Positions 26,398 to 38,500 of a stretch of DNA of 64,000 bases are shown piece by piece. The notes below the pieces were generated by a model. It searched no databases. It had not been told where the DNA came from and saw only the letters and a list, made by a program, of their open reading frames with translations. Within the stretch, counting starts at the first letter, position 1. The number at the start of each line of letters is the position of its first letter. The position numbers and the translations under genes are program-made. This stretch comes from an uncultured Lachnospiraceae bacterium (GTDB lineage Bacteria > Bacillota > Clostridia > Lachnospirales > Lachnospiraceae), in NCBI GenBank assembly GCA_910578605.1, contig CAJTQG010000012.1:16417-80416 (forward strand), in the 5' to 3' direction.

Positions 26398-29300
26398 CTA
26401 CATTTCTTTGATGATTACCTCAATACAGTTTATTTCTTCTTGCGATAATCCGAATTGCTTATAAAGTTTTTCATCTGTCCATTCTTCGTTGAAATCAACA
26501 ATAGGCACAAAACGATATGTCTTACTAGTTCCATGCTGACTAATTTTAGCTAAGCTAAGTAAAAAACGAGCAAATTTTGTTCTCATGTAACCGGATAGAT
26601 TTTTGGCCATATTTTCGGTTAATCCTAGTGTATGTCCAACTGAGAGAAATGTTTCAGTACAACATGAACCAGGTTCCCCAATAAATGTATTTTGGTTGTC
26701 ATCATTTAACTCGGTACCAATGTTATTTGCATATGGCATATATACTTTCCATGTATCGACCCATTTAACATTTGAACAAACAGAAGCTCGCTCAATAAAT
26801 CCTCTTGCTTTTGCTTTTCCATAACAAACAACTGGATCACTTAATCCTTTTTCTGAATTATGAAATCCTGAGGTTTTAACAAAATTTCCCTCTAATCCAA
26901 AAGGCTTTCTTGGAGAGATAATATCCGATAATGGTTTAATGGAGCCATCTTCAGGCATTACTTTATCAAGAATACTAATTGCTTTGCTATTACGAATAAA
27001 AATATCAAGGTCTCTTGTAATAAGCAATCTTGAATCCACATATAGGTTCCCATTTTCTTCATGTGTTACAATTTTTACCTTATCTGAGTTTACTGTATTA
27101 TTATATTTATCATCCCATAATAAATAACAAATACCACCTCTGTTATTTGTATCCGGGAAAATATCCTCAGGATGTATACAGTCATGTAATTCTCTGATTT
27201 TGATATCGTGTAACATACTGTGTCTAAAATCATCAAGGCCTTTTCCACCTGCATACCATTTGCTTGGAATTATTAATGTAGAATAATCCGGCGAGCAGGT
27301 TTTTGCCATATTCACAAAATACGGATATAAAGGTCTTGCGCTCGCACCTGCACCACCATCATCTTCTTGATATGGTGGATTTCCAACAATTGCATTAAAT
27401 TTCAATGTTTCAACCTCCTCTGTATCACAGTCTAATGAAATATCTACAAAACATATTTTTTGTGACAATAATTTTCTTATACGGTTGTAATCTATATTTT
27501 CGGCATCATCGACAATATTTAATAAATCGTAAGATGTGAACTGCTCTGCAATACATGAAATATCCATTCCTAGAATTGCATATACTTTTCGTGTAAATTC
27601 ATATGCTACGGAAGAAGTTGGAACTGATAATATCTTATCTTTATAAAGATTTATATCTATTCCAAGAGAAGAACATCTATTAAATATAGCAATAGCAAAT
27701 TCACCCATCTTACTTGCTATATCTAATATATGACTATCATCTTCTAATAACGATAAAAATGCTTCATCTGGAATTAGCGCTATCATTTCAGTGGCTACTG
27801 AAATAGGTGTAGTAATCTCAGATTCAGATAACTTGCCGAACTTGCCCATAGCAGTAATTGCCCTTTCCATAGCAGGAATACTTTCATCATGTGAAAGAAC
27901 ATTTATATTTTGGATCTTATAATCCAAAGCAGTGAGAATAAATGGATACATATGCGAAACCATCAGTTTTAAAATATCTATATCTATATCCAGATTTTTC
28001 ATGATTCTTTGACTATCCAATTCTGTAGAAATATCTATAATGTCGGCTAATGAGGTTACTTCTTTTTCTGTTAAATACGCAAAAAAGAGTATTCTGGAAT
28101 AGTACGTTTTAAACTTGTTTCTCAAAATTTGAATCTGGTCTTCAACATCAGTTGTAGATGAAGTATCAGTATCACTTCCACCATCAGAGCCAGTTCCTAT
28201 TCCATTAGTATCACCGTTGTCATTGCCTTCGTCAGGATTGTCCAATCCAATACCATTACCTTCATGTGCCTCGGTCTTTAATCCGCCTTTTGAACCAAGC
28301 TCAGCCTGACGTTCTATTTCCAACTTTATTTCATCTATATCAAATAGATTATCATCTACTGGGATGTCATTTGCTTCATCTTTAACACCACGACTACTTG
28401 AATATTCACTAACAACGTCCATAATGTCAGTTGCTGACACTTGCTGAATTTTTCCTTTATTGATAGTGATAATAGGAGATATTGTTAATTCAGATGCCAT
28501 TCTATCTCTAAGGTGTTGATTTCCAGAGCTGTCAGTGTTTACATTGTAAATTAATGATTTTTGTTCCTGCATTATGAACATTCTATGAGGATCAAAATCT
28601 ACCAACAATGTTTGTGGCTTCATATTGAATTTTATGACTCTTCCTGTCTCATCCACATAAGATTGAACATATTGATTTTGCAATCTAAATACCGCCTGAT
28701 CATATTCTTGCGGAGAAGAAGTATCCTTGAGAAAAATCATAGTATCCCATTGCTCGATGGTACTTCCTGTAAGCATTCTGTTAACTGTAAGTGTAATAGT
28801 TTTTTGGTCAGATTTTTCGCAGTTTTTAATTTTATCTTTTATAGACTGTACAGTTTTGTATGTTCTACCTCCATCAACACCCGAAATATTTATAATTTCA
28901 TAATCTCCAAGATTTTTAAACGAAGACTTATTAACTGTAATAAGTTCTTCAAGTGCATCACAAGAAGCACAGTAAGGCAATACAATAACCATGTGTCGGC
29001 ACATTTTACCTTCATGAATCTTGTCATAGTCTAAGAATGCAAAAATACTTTCATCGTCTTTTGAACCATCAATTGCCTCAAATAAATCTAACACTTCTCT
29101 TTCGTGTATAAATCTCTTATGACTTTCATCAGATGATTTTTTGATGGACATAGGTTTTAGTAATTCCGAAAGAGCGTATGTGGAACCATTTTGTTTCAAA
29201 TTTTCTAACACTCTTAAAGCTGACTCATTAGGTGTAAAAGCAAATCGAATCATTTGTGGGAAACCAAAATATGGATTATCCCATTCTTGATATTTGTCTT

Positions 29301-30513
29301 CATCCTCTTCAATATATTTATCGTCTTCAAAAGAGATATGCTGCTTGTCCCATAATTCTTGTTCAGCCACAATGTCCGAGAACTGACAAAATGAAATAAT
29401 ATCTTCTTTAGCAAATTCACTTCCCATCAGTATTCTATATGGTGTTCCCGACAAATGAAGTTTTATTCGAACTTTCAATTCTTTTATCTGCTCATCAACT
29501 ACATTCGCATCTACAGAATCATCTCCATCATCAGATAATTTTAGATTTATATCCTTAACAGTGTTTGCCATTTTTATTACCTGACCATAACTTTCAGCTC
29601 TTGCGCCGTAGTGTGTTTCATCTATTATTAGTAAATCAAAATCGTTTTCAAATACGCTTTTATGCTTTGTCTTTATCTCAGTACCCTGTAAATCTTGAAG
29701 AGTCAAAAAAAGAACAACACCTTTTCCAGCAACTAAAGTATCTGTCACAACATTTTCGTCTCTTAATAATTCTTCAGACGATAGAAATAGATAATCGTTG
29801 TTAAAGTTATCTGCACTTTGTACAGTTTTTTTCCACTCCTCTCTAACATCCGCTTTTGCAGATACAACCAATACTTTATTTAAGCTTTTAGCTTTGGCAC
29901 AGCACATAGCAGTAAAAGATTTTCCGAATCTCATTACCGCATACATTAGTAGATTAGTTCTTCCAGCATCTACAGCGTTTATAAAATTATCAATTGCTTC
30001 CTGCTGATTTGGTCTAGGCGTCCAATATCCAGTAGAGGCATACATGTAAGTTTCCGGCAAAGCAGTATTAGCATTATAAAACTGATATTTATTATCATTA
30101 TTTTTATAGCTTGTTTGGATATCAATAATAGCTTCTTCAACATCAGCTTTAGTGGTATCCTTAAAGAATTCCTTGGAATAATAAGTTCCTGGCGGAAACC
30201 CAGCCATATCTTCCAGTAATAAGCGATATTTTCCTTTGTCGTTCACAAGATAATCATGAACCGCATAATCCCTAAAAAATATATCATCATCAATTGATGC
30301 AAGATTACTATATACTTGTTGCAAATTAGGAAAATGTCTTCTCCATTCATTTAACCTAACAGCAAGAGCTCTGTATGTATCGCCAACCTTTAAATAGTTT
30401 GGTATCGTATTTGTGATAAATGCATAAATATGAGGCTTAACTCGACCAGTTATTAATTCCGAAATGAGTTCTATATTTTCCAAATCAATCACCATCCTTA
30501 AATAGTTCTGCAT
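26398..30513 (-). CDS. GIY-YIG nuclease / SF2 helicase / DNA methylase fusion (restriction-modification)
   Basis: A 1371-residue protein. Residues ~26-90 resemble a T5orf172-type GIY-YIG nuclease: KPHIYAF, YLKVGDT, AVRLNEW and RDYAVHDYL. Residues ~165-640 are a superfamily 2 helicase/translocase: Walker A-like MRFGKS (194-199), DETH (298-301), HLSGTPYR and a QAVFRLQNQ motif. A Gly/Asp/Ser-rich linker lies near 760-800. The methylase part has a motif-I-like stretch (ILDIASKMGEFAIAI, about 930) and the adenine-methylase motif NPPY (1045-1048), then a probable target-recognition region. The design resembles Type IIG/ISP single-chain enzymes. The frame overlaps the upstream methylase-subunit gene by 29 bp; a GTG or TTG start close to that stop is equally possible. 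Confidence 0.82.
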   Translation of the reverse strand: MQNYLRMVIDLENIELISELITGRVKPHIYAFITNTIPNYLKVGDTYRALAVRLNEWRRHFPNLQQVYSNLASIDDDIFFRDYAVHDYLVNDKGKYRLLLEDMAGFPPGTYYSKEFFKDTTKADVEEAIIDIQTSYKNNDNKYQFYNANTALPETYMYASTGYWTPRPNQQEAIDNFINAVDAGRTNLLMYAVMRFGKSFTAMCCAKAKSLNKVLVVSAKADVREEWKKTVQSADNFNNDYLFLSSEELLRDENVVTDTLVAGKGVVLFLTLQDLQGTEIKTKHKSVFENDFDLLIIDETHYGARAESYGQVIKMANTVKDINLKLSDDGDDSVDANVVDEQIKELKVRIKLHLSGTPYRILMGSEFAKEDIISFCQFSDIVAEQELWDKQHISFEDDKYIEEDEDKYQEWDNPYFGFPQMIRFAFTPNESALRVLENLKQNGSTYALSELLKPMSIKKSSDESHKRFIHEREVLDLFEAIDGSKDDESIFAFLDYDKIHEGKMCRHMVIVLPYCASCDALEELITVNKSSFKNLGDYEIINISGVDGGRTYKTVQSIKDKIKNCEKSDQKTITLTVNRMLTGSTIEQWDTMIFLKDTSSPQEYDQAVFRLQNQYVQSYVDETGRVIKFNMKPQTLLVDFDPHRMFIMQEQKSLIYNVNTDSSGNQHLRDRMASELTISPIITINKGKIQQVSATDIMDVVSEYSSSRGVKDEANDIPVDDNLFDIDEIKLEIERQAELGSKGGLKTEAHEGNGIGLDNPDEGNDNGDTNGIGTGSDGGSDTDTSSTTDVEDQIQILRNKFKTYYSRILFFAYLTEKEVTSLADIIDISTELDSQRIMKNLDIDIDILKLMVSHMYPFILTALDYKIQNINVLSHDESIPAMERAITAMGKFGKLSESEITTPISVATEMIALIPDEAFLSLLEDDSHILDIASKMGEFAIAIFNRCSSLGIDINLYKDKILSVPTSSVAYEFTRKVYAILGMDISCIAEQFTSYDLLNIVDDAENIDYNRIRKLLSQKICFVDISLDCDTEEVETLKFNAIVGNPPYQEDDGGAGASARPLYPYFVNMAKTCSPDYSTLIIPSKWYAGGKGLDDFRHSMLHDIKIRELHDCIHPEDIFPDTNNRGGICYLLWDDKYNNTVNSDKVKIVTHEENGNLYVDSRLLITRDLDIFIRNSKAISILDKVMPEDGSIKPLSDIISPRKPFGLEGNFVKTSGFHNSEKGLSDPVVCYGKAKARGFIERASVCSNVKWVDTWKVYMPYANNIGTELNDDNQNTFIGEPGSCCTETFLSVGHTLGLTENMAKNLSGYMRTKFARFLLSLAKISQHGTSKTYRFVPIVDFNEEWTDEKLYKQFGLSQEEINCIEVIIKEM

Positions 30514-31435
30514 ATGTGAGAGTTACTTTTGAACGCCAATCTTTTATTTTACAAAGAGTATTTTCAATTTCATCTTCAAAAATATTGATTTGATAATATT
30601 GTTGTATCTTTTTTTCATAAGGAATGGAATATGTAAATCCATCCATTTGCCATATATTCCATGAAATTATGTTTGCTATCTTCTTAAGCAATTTAGAGTC
30701 GGGTGTACATTTGAATTTCATATACATATTTTCGATGAACGTGAACAGTACATTTTCTCTAGCAATAATCAGGCTATCCCCATGAATCTCAAACCCATAA
30801 ATGCTTTCGATACTGCGTGTTGCCCATTTAATCCATTCCTCTTTACTTGAAGTATTTTCAGACACGACACGTAGCTTTCTGTCAAGTATTCCTATTCGAT
30901 CTTGTACTGGAATAAACTGACCTGTCTGCATATCATATCTGCTTGTTATATAAGGTGCTTCGCCACATGTTATTTCAAGGCGTTTTAAGTCTACATAGTC
31001 TTGCCATCTATAAGGCTTTTTTTCTGAAAATATAATTTTTCTTTTTATTGTTATCCATCCAAAATCAGTTGCTTTGTTAAAAATATTATTCCTACCAAAC
31101 CATGCATCATCGACAAGATTCAACTGACTATTACAAACAGAAGCAGGTGTGAACACTTCAGCTCTTTTTTTAGCACGTTGCTCCTGTACTACTTTTGATT
31201 TAACAGATCGTGGTTGGATAATATTTGAAAAACGTCCAGTAATTAATTCTACTTGCATCTGAGCGTGTTCATTATAAAGAGGTCCGTAGGATTCATAATC
31301 CTTAGTACACCACATAATGTTTCCACGAGTAGTTTTATCTTTTAATAGAAGCTTTAAAAGAATAGGATTAATATTGGTAATATCATCTTCAAGAATATCT
31401 ATTCTCTTTTTAATTTCTGTTCTATCATTATTCAT
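30485..31435 (-). CDS. Restriction-modification methylase-like subunit
   Basis: 316 residues. It contains KRAEVFTPASVC, the segment that precedes motif I in N6-adenine methylases, and a strongly patterned block LEITCGEAPYITSRYD, IGILDRKLRVV and SKEEWIKWATRSIESIYGFE that I associate with proteins annotated as restriction endonuclease subunit M. There is no NPPY motif here; that motif is in the giant partner encoded next, so the two chains may form one functional unit. It starts 5 bp after the XRE gene and overlaps the fusion gene, so all three are surely one operon. The exact role, methylation or specificity, is inferred. Confidence 0.72.
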   Translation of the reverse strand: MNNDRTEIKKRIDILEDDITNINPILLKLLLKDKTTRGNIMWCTKDYESYGPLYNEHAQMQVELITGRFSNIIQPRSVKSKVVQEQRAKKRAEVFTPASVCNSQLNLVDDAWFGRNNIFNKATDFGWITIKRKIIFSEKKPYRWQDYVDLKRLEITCGEAPYITSRYDMQTGQFIPVQDRIGILDRKLRVVSENTSSKEEWIKWATRSIESIYGFEIHGDSLIIARENVLFTFIENMYMKFKCTPDSKLLKKIANIISWNIWQMDGFTYSIPYEKKIQQYYQINIFEDEIENTLCKIKDWRSKVTLTYAELFKDGD

Positions 31436-31440
31436 AACGG

Positions 31441-31668
31441 CTATTTCTCCACCTTAAAATCAAGCCATGCCTCTTCAATACCTGAATAATCCACATCGTT
31501 CTTAAGGCAAAACACCTTTATATTTTTCATAGCAATAAGATTAGGCTTTGCTTTTCCGCCTTCCCATCTATTAACAGTAGAAAATGCCACTTGTACTTCT
31601 TTGGCAAAATCGTGCTGTGTTAAAAAACATCTCTGTCGAATTCTTTTAATTTCTTCTGGAAATCCCAT
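31441..31668 (-). CDS. XRE-family regulator of the restriction-modification operon
   Basis: 75 residues, almost entirely one helix-turn-helix domain: IRQRCFLTQHDFAKEVQVAFSTVNRWEGGKAKPN. Small regulators of this kind act as controller (C) proteins that delay restriction until methylation is complete. It is the first gene of the operon and lies 5 bp before the methylase-like subunit. A -10 sequence next to a palindrome upstream fits autoregulation. The C-protein role is inferred from position. Confidence 0.82.
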   Translation of the reverse strand: MGFPEEIKRIRQRCFLTQHDFAKEVQVAFSTVNRWEGGKAKPNLIAMKNIKVFCLKNDVDYSGIEEAWLDFKVEK

Positions 31669-31709
31669 GTTGCATCTCCTTCTCTGAATTATCTCACAAA
31701 TATAGCGTT

Positions 31710-31724
31710 ATTATATCATATGAT
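31710..31724 (-). promoter_or_regulatory. Candidate promoter/operator of the XRE regulator
   Basis: A minus-strand TATAAT (31710-31715) abuts a perfect 10-bp palindrome ATCATATGAT (31715-31724), about 42 bp before the regulator start. No good -35 is seen, as is common when an activator binds there. Binding by the XRE protein is an inference. Confidence 0.45.
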
Positions 31725-31739
31725 TATGAATTTTTCTAC

Positions 31740-31790
31740 CTCCTGCACTAAACTCCTATGGTCGCAGGAGATTTCTTTATTTTTGTTTTT
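31740..31790 (+). terminator. Terminator-like hairpin with T-rich tail
   Basis: CTCCTGC (31740-31746) pairs with GCAGGAG (31764-31770), followed on the plus strand by T-rich sequence. No plus-strand gene precedes it, so it may be a remnant of the decayed mobile element. Nothing else is seen between it and the recombinase remnant. Confidence 0.35.
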
Positions 31791-31856
31791 TAAAAAACGT
31801 ACTTTTAGAACATCTCTCAAGGCTAACAGATAGAAGGACAGAAAATCTTAAATGAA

Positions 31857-32390
31857 TTGTCCTTAGAAAGGAGGTCATACAGATTTATAGATAAGAAAAA
31901 CGAAAAACTGAATATGGAAATGTTCGATTACTCCACGATTCCCAAGTTTATGAAAGAACATGGAAGGTTCTGTCTATGGAAGCTTGTGATGAAACTGGCC
32001 AATGCAAGGATTTCCAAACTCGATACGATTGTTCAAAGGTTATATGAGAGCAATCTTGATGGTAAAATTTCCGATGAGCATTTCAGCAGAATGTCCACGA
32101 CCTATTAAGCCGAGCAAAAGCAATTATTAAAACACCAAAAAGAATTGTAGGAATTCATCAGCAAGTCCCAAAAACAAAATTTGAATGTTGACTCATTCTT
32201 TGTGATGGTACGCAGATATACAGATATTACAGAATTAACCCCAAAGATTATCAGAAGTTTCGTAGAAAATATTGTAGTCTACAAGCCTGAAAAAGTACCA
32301 GGAACAAGAACAAAAAAGCAGACCATATGCATCTATTGGAACTTTATTGGCGCAGTTGAAATTCCTGCCGACAAAGAAAAAACGGCATAA
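31857..32390 (+). pseudogene. Decayed C-terminal part of a large serine recombinase
   Basis: One continuous reading frame is broken by TAA at 32106-32108 and TAG at 32148-32150. Read through, it gives LDTIVQRLYESNLDGKISDE, a charged stretch, then VDSFFVMVRRYTDITELT, IRSFVENIVVYKPEK and IYWNFIGAVEIP. These are the coiled-coil and DUF4368-type C-terminus of large serine recombinases from conjugative transposons (TndX/TnpX type). The N-terminal catalytic domain is absent, so it is a dead remnant. It flanks the restriction-modification operon and supports the view that this stretch arrived by transfer. Confidence 0.82.
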
Positions 32391-32415
32391 CCCACAACAT
32401 TGTGTAAGTTATGCC
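32384..32415 (+). terminator. Hairpin at the end of the recombinase remnant
   Basis: GGCATAAC (32384-32391) pairs with GTTATGCC (32408-32415), overlapping the remnant's stop codon. It is AT-rich afterwards but has no clean T run. It is probably the old terminator or element end. The following 150 bp up to the surface-protein stop show no feature. Confidence 0.4.
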
Positions 32416-32565
32416 AAATTATTAAAACTTTAGAAAATCCCTAAGTGCGAAGCACCTTGATGTTGTACTCTTTTTTATAGTTACTTTATAGAAAAAATAT
32501 TTCACAAAAGTAATCTAGGAAAAAATTTTGCATTTTGGAAAATGGGAACTAGAACGAAATACAAA

Positions 32566-35500
32566 CTACAGTTTTTCTCTATATCTCTTTTTTATCAATA
32601 CTGCAAGTCCCATCATAGCTACGATTACCGTTGTAATTCCTCCAACTATTCTCCAGAACAATATTTTATCTGCATATAAGCGAACAAAAAAATTAGTGGA
32701 TACTGTTACTTTTCTATGAAAAGAGTAAACGCTGCTAAAATCATCATCATCTGTATTGACTGTATTGCCTGCCAAATCGGTGACAACAAGTCTTACAGAT
32801 TGTGCCGACGGATTTTCTGATAATGTAAAACCTCCCAAATAATTATTTTTATCTCCAGAAAAATCTGTTATTTTATTTGTCTCTTCTCCATTTACATACA
32901 CAGAAATAGATTTTAGACCAACTGTATCATAGGCAGTAAACTCAACATCAACACTGGCGGCATTGATAATTTGATTTTCCAATCCAGTTATACTGTCAAT
33001 TTCTGGTTTTGTACTGTCTACATAAAACAAAATAGAGTTGTCTTTGTAATTAGTGTTTTCTGGAACATTTTCAGATTCATTTCCCGTTTTATCTCTGGAT
33101 GAGACAGCTATCTTATATACTCCATCCCTATTAAAATTTTCCTTGTGAATGATATACTGATATGCATACCAACCGCTTTTCCCTGTAGGAATCGTATCAC
33201 TCATATCTGATATACTATTTAATGGATTGTCTATAGGTCTTCCATCTTTAGAGATTTCAATATACAATGAATCACTCACTAAGTGGTCCGCATTATACTC
33301 TGTAATCAAAAAATCAGTCTCAACTTCTTGTATATATGCTCCTCCATCTTTTATAAGCTGTACTAGATTATCACTGTACTCATAAACAGAGCCAAATCTA
33401 TTTACAGTGAATTTTACTGTCTTTTTCTTGGTGTGTCCTGCCTTATCATATATGGAAACTTTCATAGTATAAATGCCATCATTGTCCCTTGTTCTAGAAA
33501 AATTATCAAAGCTTCCCCTGCCTCCCCTTTCACTTAATATCATATTATGTGCACTCAATTTATTTGTTACATTTATATTCTTATTCCAGTTTCTTGTTTT
33601 GAACAGAGAAATTTTATAACTGTCAAAATTGTCATCCTCAAAACTCACCTCTGGTATTACCTGCCCCTTAAATGCCTGCCTGTCCCCCTCCTTGCCGTTA
33701 ATCTTAATGACCGGTTCCTCTAGCTGAGTGTCAATCGTGAGCTGCTGCGATGTATATACTTTCATAGAATTATTAGACTTGTCTGTATAAGATATTGTCA
33801 CAAAATAATTCCCATCTCCTGTTAACATAAATTCTCCTATATGTTTATCTGCACTTTTGTCTATCCACATAGGTGACACTGCATACCCTTTTCCGTCCCT
33901 ACTAACAGAAACCACCATATCATCCGGATAAAAATTTGCTTCCTTTACTGTCACAGTTGCAGTGATATCTCCATCATAATACGAAATATTATTTTCTCTA
34001 TTTACTGGTTTATTGTATTCTACTGTAGCTGTTGGAGAAATACTATCTACTATAATTCTTTTTGTATCCTGAAGATAATCTGACTGATTACCTGCTCTGT
34101 CCGAGACAAGAAAACTGACCGTTCCGTTAAACTGACTTCCCTCCCCAACAGCTTCCCTTGGAATTTTAAACGTTGAAAAAGCTGCGGCACCTTTATCTGA
34201 ATAATGGATATCTGTCTCCTCTATCACTTGACTTTCTAATTTATCATTATTGGAGCTCCCCTCTGTTGCATTTATGTATCTGTATTGAAAGCTTTGTACA
34301 CCCGATATTGAATCTTTAGCCCCTATGGTCACTGTAGTTTTTGCATTATAAAATCCAAATGATATATTTGATAATATCGTATCCAACACACTGGTACTGT
34401 AGGAGACCGAAAGGCTGTCTGGATGTTCATCATCGATAGTAAAATAATCCTTATGATACTCTGACGCCGTATTGTTGGCCAAATCTTTATATGATATATC
34501 AAATATATAATTAGCATTTCCCTCATAGGAAATTGTCATTGTATGTATATCCTTTTTTGATTTCCATTTTGATTGACTTACATGAGATTGCACATCCAGC
34601 AAATTGCCTGCAATATCCTTTGCCCCGATACTTAAAACAATATCTTTTGCATTAAAGTTATGTTCCTTTATGGTGATGGTCGCCGTTCGTGAAACACTAT
34701 AATATTCCCTCCTGTTTCCTTCCCCATCCTGCAATGTAAGATTAGGGTTCTTTTGGGAATAGCTTACATCTATCACCGGAGAAATCGTGTCAATTACGAT
34801 TGGTTTTGATGTGTAGGTTTTCATCTTATTGCTGCTGCGGTCCATGTATTCCACTTTTATTGTATAATCTCCGTCACCTGTATGATTTTCCGGCGCTTTT
34901 ATGGAATATGTACCTACATACATATCTTTTGAAGCTTCCTTCCATGACACCTTCACCCTTTTTTCTTTCTCACCGTTTTTACAGATCTTTACTACTATAT
35001 CCTCACTATAAAAGTTTGCCTCCCGCACAGTAAAGATAGCTTTCATTGCTTCTGAGTAATATCGTTTTCCCCCAATCACTCGGTCAGCCTGGGTATACTC
35101 TGCCGTTATAGAAGGTGCCACTGTATCCACCACTATCACATGTTTTGTATCCGTTATTTTTCCGCTTGTATTATTACATTTGTCAGTAGCCGTAAATGTA
35201 ATATTGCCCCGCAGCTGTTTTGCCTCAGTTTTAGGCAATGTAACAGAAGCTGTGTATTTTGCTTTATTTTCCTTATCCTGAACTGCTTTGACTTTCATAT
35301 TAGAATATTGCTCCACATTGCTTTTACTTGCCCCCTTCTGCCTTTGATAATTCCAAGTAAAATAATCAATTCCTGAAGTGATATCATAAGCGGTAAAGGT
35401 AATGGTTACAGAAGAATTATAAAATCCAAAGGTAATATTGGATAATATGGTATCCTTAACCGAGGTTGAATATTCCGCCGTCATTGTGGCTGTTGACGGC

Positions 35501-38500
35501 GCTTTATGGTCTACTATAAAAGTATTTGTTTTTACTTGAGCAGCTTTCCTCAATGCTAAATCTGTATAGTCAAATGTCAGCTCATAGATGGCATCTACAA
35601 ATTGAGAGGAAATTTGGGCTGTATGTACATCTCCCTTTGAAGTCCACTTACAGTTTTGCAGATAATTCTGCAAATCCTTAGCTTGCACTTTACCTCCCGA
35701 AATATTTTTTGCACTAGTGCTCACACAAATATCACTTTTTCGAAAATTCTTTTCCTTTATCGTTATTATTGCTGTCTGAGGCTCTTTTTTATTTTCATAA
35801 TCTGCGTAAGAAAAAGAAATAACAGGGTCGGTTTTGTCCACAACAATAGTCTCCGATTGATATTCCTGCATCTTATTGCCGGAACAATCTTCATACTTCA
35901 TAGAAACTATATACTCCCCATCTTCAGAAAGCGTCATATTTGCACTATATTCATCCTCATTTTCCCTCACTCTCTCCCAGTCTATTTCCTGTTTTGTTTT
36001 TTTGCCACCATTTTGGGATACATAGACTTCTACCTTCTCCGAAAAGAAATTCGCCTCATTAATTTGAAAAGTAAATTCTACATCATCAGAGAAATACTGT
36101 TTTTTTCCATCTGTGTACCTGTTTTCATCTTTATCCTTAAGCTGATAGGTAACGGTTCTTGTCGGAGAAATAGAATCTACTACTATTTTATCCCCTGTTA
36201 TTTCTTCAGACGTATTTCCTGCCCTATCTGTTGCCGATACACTAATACAGCCCCTAAGCTGCATCAGTTTTAATAGAGCCTGTTCTGAATTTTCTTGTGA
36301 TTTAGGCAGCATAAGTGTTGCCGAATATTGATTGGATTCCTTTGTCTCCTGCGCCTCCAATATACCATTAAGAGCCTCTAAATTGATTGTGCTTGCGTCT
36401 GATGATCTATTATATTTCCATGAAAAGCTTTCCACTCCAGACAGTGCATCACTTGCCATAAATTTTATTATTATATGGGACTGAAAAAAATGAATCATTT
36501 CTGGGCAATAGGAAGCAGGATATTCTGGTTTGTTTTCATCATTGATAAAATACTGTATTTGAATGTCAACTGGTTTTTCTATATCTATTTTATTCTCAAC
36601 AAAAAAGGAACTTGTAATCTCCTTTGTCTTTAGATTCATCAAATAAAATTTTATCCTTTTGGCATCATCTGCACAAACTTCCACTGCCTCATCAAACTGA
36701 GCAGGATCGCATTCCTTTGAAATACAGTAACCTTCTGCCGCCTTTATATAAATGTTTGTATTATACCAGCCATTGCGAGTCTCCAATGGCTTGCCATCCA
36801 TATCACAGACCGTATAGGGGGCTTCGGGAAGCTGACAAAAGGAAAGCTTTACCTTGTAGCTATTTACACAACTAGAGTATACTTCCCCTTCTTTTTCCAA
36901 CAAACAATGATACTTTTCTCCCGCTGTCTTTTCAGCTGTCACTTCTATTTCTAATTTGTCCCCCTTATTAAACTTCTCTATTTCCTCACCTAATTTTTTA
37001 TAATTCTCTTGTTTTTCCTTTTCATTCTCACCTGCTATACATAACACTCCACTTTCTTTATCTATACATATTCCAATATCCTGCAGCGCCTTGTCCGAAT
37101 TGTTTATTTTTGCACTGTATGTAATTTTCCCTCGATCATCTGAATATGTTTTTTCAGCTGTTTGCTTTGATATTTCAGACGATTTTCCACTTACAATATA
37201 GGAAATCTCTTGCTCTTGAAACTTAATCAAATCTGCCTTTGCATATTTTAGAACCATTCCATATTGAATAGTCGTTTCCACATGATTATTGTCTTCCCCT
37301 GCCACTGCACTCACTACTAGATTATACCCACCATCAGCTTTAATATTTAATTTTCCCCTTTCATCTATTTCTGCAATATCTTCTATCTTTTTATTTTCAC
37401 TGTCTATCTCCTCCTGTTTGGAACCATTTTCCAACTTATAAGTAATATAAGGTACATCAGATTCACAAACTACAGAGAAATCATACAGATTATTGTCCTT
37501 ATTGTTTTCATCATAAGTAATATTTTCCCCATGATTTTCTTTAAACTTTAGCTCCCACTCTCCTTTTTTAATGGTCACTGTCACAGGTTCTAGCTCTATT
37601 TCCTTTTGATTGTAATTGCTGACTCTGTTTATTATAATTTTAATTTCCACCTGATAGCTGCCGGCATCGATTCTCTTCGGCGCCTCCTTCGACCATTCTC
37701 CATTATCTATTCGATATTCTACCTCATCCCCTTCTTTTAATCCCTCAATTTTTTTCACCAGCAATTGCTCTTTGCCATCATAGACTAAGTTATCTTGATA
37801 AATGGGCTTAATTCCTTCCTCCCCCACTTCTGCCTTTTGAATCACAGCCGTACATTCACAAAATGCATCCTCATAGTTATCATCTCTGTGCACGGATAAT
37901 TCTAGATGATAAGTACCAGCATCATAAATTTCAGGAATTTTGTTATCTTTTTGGGAAGTCTCATTCCCATTTTCATCTGTATAGGTCATAGTTAACGCCA
38001 AGGTATCTGTTTCTCTTAAACCTGATGTCTCAATATTGTTCACGATTAAGTGCTTCTTCTCATCAAAACTGCCCATATAAGGCTCCAGGTTTATTTGAAA
38101 TTGTCCCTTATCAATAACTGCAGTAAATTCATGTTCCCCAGATTCATAGTATGTCTTTCCCTTTCTCTCAATTTTCACACGAATGGGGTACTCACCAACA
38201 TATTTCAGCTTTGGAGGCTTTAAACTCCACTCCTCCTCCCCCTCTAACTGATAATAAACTGTATCCCTCTCCTCATCATATCCTGTAACCGTAACTCCAT
38301 CCCATTCTTTTTCATCATAGTTTGTATTTAAACATGTCACATTTATTTTTGTGAGTGTTACCTGCATACATTGATTGCCTTGAACGATAAGCTCTCTCCA
38401 TATAGTCGTATCATCCATCTGATAACCACTCATTGTTACTTTTACTGATACAAGCAAATTATTCTCCTCAAAATTAATGGAGTCTAAAATATTTGCTATC

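Noticed and set aside
35656..36273. 205-codon plus-strand open frame inside the giant surface protein
   Set aside because: It is antisense to a well-supported repeat protein; the translation is a low-complexity hydrophobic artefact of AT-rich complement.
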